DNA of 13,481 nucleotides from contig JAZQUU010000007.1 of the NCBI GenBank assembly GCA_045631485.1, positions 1 through 13,481 on the forward strand. Reading direction: 5' to 3'. Below the pieces are notes generated by a model that ran no database searches, had not been told where the DNA came from, and worked only from the letters and a program-made list of their open reading frames with translations. Shown here piece after piece: positions 5,938 through 12,433 of the stretch. Source of the DNA: SIG452 sp045631485. GTDB taxonomy: Bacteria; Bacillota; Clostridia; UMGS1840. Positions within the stretch are counted from its first letter, which is position 1, and each line of letters starts with the position of its first letter. Made by a program: the position numbers and the translations under genes.

Positions 5938-7245
5938 ATGATGGATAACAAAAAAATTGCGGTGGGGCTTGATATCGGAACCACCACCGTCAGTGCGATT
6001 GTGATAGATTCAGGCACCGGGGAGGTGCTAAACATTGATAATGTGCCAAATGATTCCAAAATCACCTCGGAGAATTCGTGGGAATTTATCCAGTCACCCA
6101 ATCGAATCTGGGAGATTGTGAAAAATCTTTTGGATGAAATTTTGGCAAACTATTCGGTTTCCTCTATCGGTGTAACGGGGCAAATGCACGGAATTCTTTT
6201 GATTTCCCCTGATGGAGAAGCATTATCCCCCTTATATACCTGGCAGGATATGAGCGCAAGCGTGGGAGAGATTTCCGCTTGTGATGAACTTGAAAAACTG
6301 ACGGGAGTTCGTGTGCCTGCAGGTTACGGACTTGCCACATTATATCACTTAATCAGAGAAAAGAAAGTGCCGAAAACGCCTTATCTTGCGGGAACCATTA
6401 TGGATTTTGTCACCATGAAGTTATGCGGATTATCCCGTCCCGTGATGCACATCACAAACGCCGCATCCTGGGGGCTTTTTGATACTTCTCTTAACAACTT
6501 TGATGCTGATTTGTTGAAAAAATCAGGGATTCCCGAAGAAATTCTGCCTGTTGTAACGGCGGAAAAAAAGGTGATTGGCGAATATGAAAAAATCCCCGTA
6601 GCGGTTGCTATTGGGGATAATCAGGCGGCATTTATGGGGTCTGTGACGGAACCTGATAAAACCGTTCTGGTGAATATCGGAACGGGAAGCCAGGTTTCTT
6701 TGTTGTCCAATCAAAAAAACACAGAAAAAAGCTTATTGGTGGAAGGCCGTCCTTATGACGGAACTTCCTTGTTGTACAGTGGTTCCTGCTTATGCGGCGG
6801 ACGTTCTTATGCCTTGCTGGAACAAATGTTTCGCAAGTTTTTGGTTGCCTGCAATATGGAGGATAAGCCGTGCTTTGATGTGTTAAATTCTCTGGCGAAA
6901 GAGGGGATAACATCAGGCAATATTTTGGAGGTTTCCACCACTTTTGCGGGGAATCGTGAGAATCCCGATTTGCGTGGTGCAATCAACGGAATCGGAGAAG
7001 AAAATTTCCCCCCCGAAGCCTTGTCGGCAGGAGTGCTTTACGGCATGGCAAAGGAGCTTTACGAGCTCTATCAAAAGATGCCGAATGAGGGTATCACCAA
7101 GTTGGTTGCATCGGGCAACGGAGTGCGGAAAAATCCCGTATTGCAAGGGGTTTTGGAAGAAGTGTTCGGGATGAAATTAACCATTCCCGATCACACCGAG
7201 GAAGCGGCATACGGTGCGGCAATCTTTGGTACCAAATCAAAATAA
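5938..7245 (+). CDS. FGGY-family carbohydrate kinase, sedoheptulokinase-like
   Basis: A 435-residue ATP-dependent sugar kinase of the FGGY family. The N-terminal lobe has the phosphate loop GLDIGTTT (10-17) and the substrate-lobe motif VTGQMHG (79-85). GDNQAAF provides the probable catalytic base Asp227. The C-terminal lobe has the adenosine region ASGNGVRKNP and EEAAYGAA. The stretch LCGLSRPVMHITNAASWGLF, with the later GIPEEILP, resembles sedoheptulokinases more than xylulokinases as I recall them, so sedoheptulose or another ketose is the best guess; fructose-like or pentulose substrates remain possible. Either ATG (5938 or 5941) fits the GAGG ribosome binding site at 5929-5932. It is co-transcribed with the GH172 gene, and a strong terminator follows. 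Confidence 0.85.
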   Translation: MMDNKKIAVGLDIGTTTVSAIVIDSGTGEVLNIDNVPNDSKITSENSWEFIQSPNRIWEIVKNLLDEILANYSVSSIGVTGQMHGILLISPDGEALSPLYTWQDMSASVGEISACDELEKLTGVRVPAGYGLATLYHLIREKKVPKTPYLAGTIMDFVTMKLCGLSRPVMHITNAASWGLFDTSLNNFDADLLKKSGIPEEILPVVTAEKKVIGEYEKIPVAVAIGDNQAAFMGSVTEPDKTVLVNIGTGSQVSLLSNQKNTEKSLLVEGRPYDGTSLLYSGSCLCGGRSYALLEQMFRKFLVACNMEDKPCFDVLNSLAKEGITSGNILEVSTTFAGNRENPDLRGAINGIGEENFPPEALSAGVLYGMAKELYELYQKMPNEGITKLVASGNGVRKNPVLQGVLEEVFGMKLTIPDHTEEAAYGAAIFGTKSK

Positions 7246-7264
7246 ATATGTTACAACAAAGACG

Positions 7265-7303
7265 GACGGCAAGTTTCCAAAAAGGGAGTTGCCGTCGTTT
7301 TTT
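7265..7303 (+). terminator. Terminator of the GH172-kinase operon
   Basis: GACGGCAA (7265-7272) pairs with TTGCCGTC (7289-7296). An inner TTCC/GGGA stem lies in the loop, and six T occur at 7298-7303. The next promoter's -35 begins two bases later. Confidence 0.9.
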
Positions 7304-7304
7304 G

Positions 7305-7333
7305 TTGACAGTATTTTTAATTTGTGATATACT
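7305..7333 (+). promoter_or_regulatory. Promoter for the lipoprotein unit
   Basis: TTGACA (7305-7310), 17 bases, TATACT (7328-7333), with TGA immediately before the -10 (extended -10). The -35 is set hard against the T-run of the preceding terminator. Confidence 0.83.
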
Positions 7334-7393
7334 GTCATCAGATTTGAAAATGTTTTAAGAGAAGACCGCCTTACATATAAAAGGAGAACTGTT

Positions 7394-8047
7394 ATGAAAA
7401 CCATGAAAACATTATTTCTGCTGCTTTTGGCAATGACCTTATGCTTAACTGCTTGTCAGTCCCCGAAAAGTGCTGATGAGCCGAAAGAACCTGAACTGAC
7501 TCAGGAAGAGATTGTAAACTATATGGCGTTAACTTATGTGAACGGAGCATCCACCGATGCCAATTATCAGGTGGATACCGAAATTGTGCTTCCCGAACGA
7601 CACTTTGTGTTTGAGGATGTGGTTTCCAATCCTGCAGAACTGTTGGCGTATGAGTATTTTTATGCCATCGGAACCGGTGATTATGAGTACTTGGTAAATC
7701 ACATTGTGGGCTCTGATTTGAAACGAAAAATGCAGTCGGTATTGGATTCGGATTCCAAAGGGATTTTTTATAAAACTGTGACTCTTCATGAAATGGAAAT
7801 TGTGCCCATTGAAGATTTTTTTGATTTTCAGTATGATTTTTGTGAAGAAGTGGCAACCTTGGCAGGCACAGCAAAGTTGACCGAATATACCGTGGTAAAA
7901 GCAAGAGCAAGCTACGAATTTAACGATTTATCATTGGAAATGAATCCCGAATTGGAAGGCGGAGAAATTACGCTCTATATCTTTATGGGCAGAACCGACG
8001 GAGACTATTTCTTATTTGAAGCTTATGCTCCGGATTTTGTGGAATAA
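7394..8047 (+). CDS. Lipoprotein of unknown function
   Basis: A 217-residue protein exported and lipid-anchored. Residues 1-20 form a lipoprotein signal peptide (lysines at 2 and 5, hydrophobic core 7-18) ending in the lipobox LTAC with lipidation Cys21. A short acidic/proline linker (22-38) leads to a mixed alpha/beta domain, about 39-217, containing YEYFYAIGTGDYEYLV and a C-terminal strand-rich half ending YFLFEAYAPDFVE. I do not recognise the domain; the fold looks like the small NTF2-like or DUF-type domains common in Clostridia lipoproteins, but that is a guess. AAGGAG precedes ATG 7394. It is first in a two-gene unit with the anchored protein at 8093. Confidence 0.83.
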   Translation: MKTMKTLFLLLLAMTLCLTACQSPKSADEPKEPELTQEEIVNYMALTYVNGASTDANYQVDTEIVLPERHFVFEDVVSNPAELLAYEYFYAIGTGDYEYLVNHIVGSDLKRKMQSVLDSDSKGIFYKTVTLHEMEIVPIEDFFDFQYDFCEEVATLAGTAKLTEYTVVKARASYEFNDLSLEMNPELEGGEITLYIFMGRTDGDYFLFEAYAPDFVE

Positions 8048-8092
8048 ATGTTATGTTCACCCTATGATTTTGCTTTGAAATGAGGATATCTT

Positions 8093-8788
8093 ATGCATCG
8101 GAACCATCAGGAACATCAACAAAAAAAACGAAAGAAATGGCCGTGGATTCTTACGGGTTTCTTTTTACTTTTTCTTGTGGGAATACTCTTTCTTATAAAA
8201 TGGCAATGGAATAATATTATGGCGGTGCATTATGCCACCTCCTATTCTCAAACTGAGCTTAATCAGATGAAGGATGAAAATGAAAAGCTGGTGCAGGAGG
8301 TGTATCAGAAATTTCCCGATGTGGATTTTTCCGGATTGCCCGAAGAGGCGCAGGAATTGTTGCAACAAGGGGAATTGTCCGAAGAAACTGCAGTTGCAAT
8401 TTTAACGGGAAAAACTACCTGGGAGGAATACCAAAGCACCAAGCAAGTCCCCACCCATGCGAGCAAGGCTTCTCCTGATGATATTATCGCCAAAATTTAC
8501 GTGCTTCGTTCTTCCTATGTGGGAAAGCTTGATTCTCTTGTGGCGCAGGCGTTGGGTGAGTATCGCAGCAGAAAAATTTCCAAATCGGATTTAATCTCTA
8601 AGTATGTGGGTATCGGTTACGCTTTGGAAGCCGAGTGCGACGGAAAAATGGAGGCACTTTTGTCTCAACTTTCGAATGCACTTTCCTATCGTGGGGAGGA
8701 TTTGTCTCTTGTAAATACTGTCCGCCGTACCTATCAATCGGAAAAGAGTATCAAAAAGGCGGAAATGATTGCCAAATATCAAAAATAA
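8093..8788 (+). CDS. Signal-anchored hypothetical protein, helix-rich extracellular part
   Basis: A 231-residue protein of unknown function. The first 17 residues are strongly basic (KKRKK at 11-15), followed by one membrane segment at about 18-39, so by the positive-inside rule the N-terminus is cytoplasmic and the rest outside. The exterior part is mostly helical and charged, with heptad-like hydrophobic spacing at about 50-75, a variable linker near 115-130 and a second helical region to the end. No enzymatic motif is visible. GAGG at 8082-8085 precedes the ATG by seven bases. It lies 45 bases behind the lipoprotein gene, and a terminator follows, so the two probably form one operon and may act together at the cell surface. 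Confidence 0.78.
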   Translation: MHRNHQEHQQKKRKKWPWILTGFFLLFLVGILFLIKWQWNNIMAVHYATSYSQTELNQMKDENEKLVQEVYQKFPDVDFSGLPEEAQELLQQGELSEETAVAILTGKTTWEEYQSTKQVPTHASKASPDDIIAKIYVLRSSYVGKLDSLVAQALGEYRSRKISKSDLISKYVGIGYALEAECDGKMEALLSQLSNALSYRGEDLSLVNTVRRTYQSEKSIKKAEMIAKYQK

Positions 8789-8803
8789 CCCGGTTTATAT
8801 TTC

Positions 8804-8839
8804 AAAAAAGAGAGAAGAGAAAATTCTTCTCTCTTTTTT
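8804..8839 (+). terminator. Terminator of the lipoprotein unit
   Basis: GAGAGAAGA (8810-8818) pairs with TCTTCTCTC (8825-8833), extended by an A-run (8804-8809) and T-run (8834-8840), with loop GAAAAT. It is symmetrical enough to work on both strands. Confidence 0.9.
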
Positions 8840-8904
8840 TGGTAAAAATTATTGAAAAAAGTGTAATTTTCACAGAAAAATCCGTAGAAAAAGAACAAAT
8901 ACTC

Positions 8905-8933
8905 TTGCTATTTCAAAATTGGTGTGTTATAAT
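8905..8933 (+). promoter_or_regulatory. Promoter of the surface-glycan operon
   Basis: TTGCTA (8905-8910), 17 bases, TATAAT (8928-8933), with TGT directly before the -10 (extended -10). It is about 50 bases upstream of the aminotransferase start and is the only clear promoter for the five-gene run that follows. Confidence 0.8.
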
Positions 8934-8982
8934 ATTGTAGTTAAAGTATAGCTTTTTTAAACTTGTGGAGGTGCACTTTTCT

Positions 8983-10086
8983 ATGGGAGAAAGAATTTTC
9001 TTGTCATCCCCTCATATGTGTGGCAAAGAAATGGCATATATCAATGAAGCATTTGAAACCAACTGGATTGCTCCTTTGGGAAAAAATGTGACCGAATTTG
9101 AAAACGAAATGTGTGAAAAGACCGGTGCCAATCAGGCGATTGCCATGTCTGCAGGAACTGCTGCATTACATATGGCACTTCGTTATCTGGGTGTTGGCAG
9201 AGGAGATGTGGTATTCTGCTCTTCCATGACCTTTGCGGCAAGCTGTAATCCCATTGTGTATGAGGGGGGCACTCCCGTGTTTATTGACAGTGAACCGGGC
9301 AGCTGGAATATGTCCCCGGTTGCTTTAAAAAAAGCATTCGAAAAATATCCGAATCCCAAAGCGATTGTGGTTGTGAACTTATATGGTCAGTCTGCCGATT
9401 ATGACGAAATTTTAAAACTGGCAAAGGAACATAATGTTCCCGTGGTGGAAGATGCGGCAGAAAGCTTAGGTGCCACCTACAAAGGAAAAATGACCGGTAC
9501 CATCGGCGATTTTGGGGTGTTATCCTTCAATGGTAACAAAATTATTACCACTTCCGGCGGCGGTATGCTTCTTTGCAAAACCAAAGAGGAAAAAGATAAA
9601 ATCGTAAAATGGATTACCCAATCCCGTGACCCTGCTCGTCACTATCAACATACCGAGCTTGGTTTTAACTACAGAATGTCCAACATTTGTGCAGGGATTG
9701 GACGTGGTCAGTTGACCGCTTTGGATGAGCGTGTGGCAAAGAAAACCGAAATTTATCACACTTATCGGGAAGCATTTTCCGATATTCCCGTGGATATGAT
9801 GCCCGTTTGTGATTATGGGGTACCCAATTTCTGGCTTTCCTGTATGACGGTTCGGGGATGCGACCCTGTAAAACTGATGGAAGCTTTGGAAGCGGAAAAC
9901 ATCGAATCCCGCCCCATTTGGAAGCCTATGCATCTGCAACCGTTCTACAAGGATTGCGATTATTTTATGCACGATGATGACGTTTCCAAACAAATTTTTG
10001 AAACCGGTATCTGCTTACCCTCCGATACCAAGATGACAAGGGAACAGCAAAACCGAGTAATTGAAATTATCAAAGCTCAATTTTAG
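8983..10086 (+). CDS. pglE: PglE/EpsN-like PLP-dependent aminotransferase (DegT/DnrJ/EryC1/StrS)
   Basis: A 367-residue sugar aminotransferase. It should convert a UDP-4-keto-6-deoxy-HexNAc into the 4-amino sugar, using PLP and glutamate, in the bacillosamine-type pathway. The N-terminus IFLSSPHMCGKEMAYINEAF and NWIAPLGKNV is characteristic of the PglE/EpsN group. SAGTAALHMAL is the cofactor-phosphate region, VEDAAESLGA carries the PLP-binding Asp, and FNGNKIITTSGGG carries Schiff-base Lys186. I choose ATG 8983, eleven bases after GGAGG (8967-8971), over an upstream GTG at 8965 that sits in the ribosome binding site. It is the first gene of the operon. The 4,6-dehydratase that makes its substrate is not in the window. 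Confidence 0.9.
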   Translation: MGERIFLSSPHMCGKEMAYINEAFETNWIAPLGKNVTEFENEMCEKTGANQAIAMSAGTAALHMALRYLGVGRGDVVFCSSMTFAASCNPIVYEGGTPVFIDSEPGSWNMSPVALKKAFEKYPNPKAIVVVNLYGQSADYDEILKLAKEHNVPVVEDAAESLGATYKGKMTGTIGDFGVLSFNGNKIITTSGGGMLLCKTKEEKDKIVKWITQSRDPARHYQHTELGFNYRMSNICAGIGRGQLTALDERVAKKTEIYHTYREAFSDIPVDMMPVCDYGVPNFWLSCMTVRGCDPVKLMEALEAENIESRPIWKPMHLQPFYKDCDYFMHDDDVSKQIFETGICLPSDTKMTREQQNRVIEIIKAQF

Positions 10087-10110
10087 CAGAGAGATAAAAG
10101 GAGCAAAAAG

Positions 10111-10728
10111 ATGTATCGCAAATTCGGAAAACGTTTTTTAGATATTGTTTGTTCTTTGTTGGCGCTTGTGGTGTTTTCTTGGCTGTATCTTCTGATTGCA
10201 TTGCTTGTTGCAATCTTTTTGGGAAGACCTGTTTTTTTCACTCAGGAGCGCCCCGGGAAAGACGAAAAAATTTTTAAACTCTATAAATTCCGCACCATGA
10301 CGGACAAGCGTGACGAAAACGGCAATCTGCTTCCCGATGATGTTCGTCTGACCAAATTCGGCAAGTTTCTTCGTGCCACCAGCTTGGATGAACTGCCCGA
10401 AGCCATCAACATCTTAAAAGGGGATATGTCCATTATCGGACCTCGCCCTCTTTTGGTGCAATATCTGCCTCTTTACAACGAGGAGCAAAAGCACCGTCAC
10501 GATGTGCGACCGGGATTATCCGGCTTGGCGCAGGTCAACGGCAGAAATGCTATCACCTGGGAAGAAAAATTCAAATTAGATGTGGAATATGTGAACAATG
10601 TGACCTTCCTTGGTGATGTGAAAATTATTTTTATGACCGTGTGGAAAGCCTTCGCAAAACAGGAAGGTATCAATCAAGACGGCTCTGCTACCATGGAGCC
10701 TTTTAAAGGAAGTAAGATAGATGCATAA
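10111..10728 (+). CDS. pglC: PglC/EpsL-like phosphoglycosyl transferase (initiating sugar transferase)
   Basis: A 205-residue small monotopic phosphoglycosyl transferase that should move a sugar phosphate, probably diNAcBac-1-phosphate or a related sugar, from UDP to undecaprenyl phosphate at the inner membrane face, starting the glycan. About 14-37 is the re-entrant membrane helix. The core follows with KLYKFRTM (57-63), the catalytic Asp93-Glu94 in SLDELPE (the same numbering as Campylobacter PglC), SIIGPRPLL and RPGLSG. Length fits the minimal PglC form without the extra membrane domain of WbaP types. AAGGAG precedes the ATG; the gap from the aminotransferase is 24 bases. The stop overlaps the next gene by eight bases. 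Confidence 0.9.
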   Translation: MYRKFGKRFLDIVCSLLALVVFSWLYLLIALLVAIFLGRPVFFTQERPGKDEKIFKLYKFRTMTDKRDENGNLLPDDVRLTKFGKFLRATSLDELPEAINILKGDMSIIGPRPLLVQYLPLYNEEQKHRHDVRPGLSGLAQVNGRNAITWEEKFKLDVEYVNNVTFLGDVKIIFMTVWKAFAKQEGINQDGSATMEPFKGSKIDA

Positions 10729-11332
10729 AGATGTTGTTATCATCGGCGCAGGCGGTCACGCTAAAGTGATTGCCGACATTGTAAGAAAATCGGGAGATAA
10801 TCTGGTGGGCTTTTTGGATGATTCCAAAGAAGTCGGAGATGAATTCTTCGATGCCTTTATTTTAGGCAACACCGATTCTTACCGTGAATATTTCGACAAA
10901 GAATTTATCATAGCAATCGGCAATAACGAAACTCGCCAAAAGATTGCCGAAAAAATGCAGAGCGTTACCTTTTATACTGCCATTCATCCCACGGCTGTTC
11001 TTGCCGAAGGAGTTGCGATTGGTAAAGGTTCTTGTGTGATGGCAAATGCGGTGGTAAATGCCGATGCCGCAATCGGAAATCATTGTATTGTGAACACCGC
11101 TTCGGTGGTGGAGCACGATAGCCGAATTGCCGATTATGTGCATATTTCACCCGCAGCAGCCCTGGCAGGTACGGTGAGCGTTGGAGAAAGAACGCATATC
11201 GGAATTGGAGCCAAAGTAAAAAATAACACGGATATTTGTGCCGATGTGACTGTGGGTGCAGGTGCCGTGGTGGTGAAACATATTACCGAAGGGGGAACCT
11301 ATGTTGGGGTTCCTGCAAGAAAGGTGAAATAA
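10721..11332 (+). CDS. pglD: PglD/EpsM-like sugar O/N-acetyltransferase
   Basis: A 203-residue acetyl-CoA-dependent acetyltransferase expected to N-acetylate the 4-amino group made by the PglE-like enzyme, giving UDP-diNAcBac. Residues 1-80 are the PglD_N Rossmann-like domain (VVIIGAGGHAKVIADI, binding the UDP-sugar). About 88-203 is a left-handed beta-helix of hexapeptide repeats, which in this family forms trimers. EHD at 131-133 gives His132 as the likely general base, and VHISPAAALAG follows as expected. It starts inside the pglC gene (8-base overlap, different frame), with AAGGAAG (10706-10712) as its ribosome binding site, so translation is probably coupled. The next gene starts three bases after the stop. 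Confidence 0.89.
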   Translation: MHKDVVIIGAGGHAKVIADIVRKSGDNLVGFLDDSKEVGDEFFDAFILGNTDSYREYFDKEFIIAIGNNETRQKIAEKMQSVTFYTAIHPTAVLAEGVAIGKGSCVMANAVVNADAAIGNHCIVNTASVVEHDSRIADYVHISPAAALAGTVSVGERTHIGIGAKVKNNTDICADVTVGAGAVVVKHITEGGTYVGVPARKVK

Positions 11333-11335
11333 CCG

Positions 11336-12433
11336 ATGAAAAAAATTCTGATTTTTGCCAATCTGGATATGGGGCTTTATAACTTCAGAAAAGAGTTGTT
11401 GGAAACCTTTCTGAAAAAAGGTTATGAAGTATATATCTCTTTACCGATGGGTCCCAGAGTGAAGGATATGGAAGCGATGGGATGCAAGTTTATAGAAACA
11501 CCCGTAGACCGACGGGGGATGAATCCCATTGCTGATTTAAAACTGTTTTTTAAATATCGCAAAATTTTAAAACAAGTAAAACCTGATGTGGTTTTAACCT
11601 ATACAATCAAGCCCAATATTTACGGCGGACTTGCCTGCCGTATGGCAAAAGTGCCTTACTTATCCAACATCACGGGGTTAGGCTCTGCAGTGCATAATGG
11701 CGGTGTGGTTGCTAAGATTTTAATGATGCTGTACCGTCGGAGTGCGAAATTTGCAAGCTGTCTCTTTTTCCAGAACAGTCAGAATTTAGAATTTTTCAAA
11801 GAGAAGAAAGCTATTGCTAAAAATTATGTGTTGCTTCCGGGTTCGGGAGTAAATATCAAAGAATACACTTATGAAAAGTATCCTTCCGAGGAAACCAACC
11901 TTTCCTTTTTGTTTATCGGCAGACTAATGCGGGATAAAGGCGTTGGCGAACTTGTGGAAGCGGCAAGAAATATTCGCAAGGATTATCCGGAGGTTACTTT
12001 TGATTTAGTGGGCTTTTGCGAAGAAGAATACAAAGAAATTTTTGATACCTTAAACGAAGGTAATGTGGTGAATGCTTTAGGGCAACAACAAAATGTGAGA
12101 GAATTTATCAAAAGCCATTCTGCCACAGTGTTACCTTCTTATCATGAGGGAACGGCAAACGTGTTACTGGAGAGCGCATCTTCGGGAAGACCTTGTATTG
12201 CAAGTAACATTCCCGGTTGCAAGGAAATTATAGACGATGCTGTTACTGGTTATGTATTTGAAGCAAGAAGCGCTGCTGCTGTAGAGGAAGCACTGCGCAA
12301 GTTTATCCGTCTGTCACACGAAGAACGAAAACAGATGGGCGTTTTAGGACGTTTAAAAATGGAGCGGGAATATGACCGTCAGATTATCATAGATCACTAC
12401 TTACGAGAAATCGGGAAGGTGGAAGAACAATGA
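11336..12433 (+). CDS. GT4-family glycosyltransferase (PglA-like)
   Basis: A 365-residue retaining glycosyltransferase with GT-B fold. About 1-165 is the acceptor lobe, starting KKILIFANLDMGLYNFRKEL, with a VLTYTIKPNIYGG stretch. About 188-350 is the nucleotide-sugar lobe with FLFIGRLMRDKGVGEL and the GT4 E-x7-E motif in HEGTANVLLE (Glu271, Glu279). By position behind PglC/PglD-type genes, and likeness to PglA-type enzymes that add HexNAc to lipid-linked diNAcBac, it probably adds the second sugar on the cytoplasmic membrane face. The donor cannot be read from sequence. It begins three bases after the acetyltransferase stop; its TGA overlaps the dehydrogenase start (ATGA). Confidence 0.87.
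   Translation: MKKILIFANLDMGLYNFRKELLETFLKKGYEVYISLPMGPRVKDMEAMGCKFIETPVDRRGMNPIADLKLFFKYRKILKQVKPDVVLTYTIKPNIYGGLACRMAKVPYLSNITGLGSAVHNGGVVAKILMMLYRRSAKFASCLFFQNSQNLEFFKEKKAIAKNYVLLPGSGVNIKEYTYEKYPSEETNLSFLFIGRLMRDKGVGELVEAARNIRKDYPEVTFDLVGFCEEEYKEIFDTLNEGNVVNALGQQQNVREFIKSHSATVLPSYHEGTANVLLESASSGRPCIASNIPGCKEIIDDAVTGYVFEARSAAAVEEALRKFIRLSHEERKQMGVLGRLKMEREYDRQIIIDHYLREIGKVEEQ

Noticed and set aside
7392..7910. 172-codon minus-strand ORF opposite the lipoprotein gene
   Set aside because: The plus strand has promoter, ribosome binding site and lipobox signal peptide; the minus-strand translation is low-complexity with no motif.
8635..8940. 101-codon plus-strand ORF over the end of the 8093 gene and the intergenic region
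   Set aside because: It runs through a terminator and the next promoter and overlaps a better-supported gene in another frame.
8965..8982. GTG start for the aminotransferase
   Set aside because: The GTG is part of the GTGGAGGTG ribosome binding region; family N-termini fit ATG 8983.
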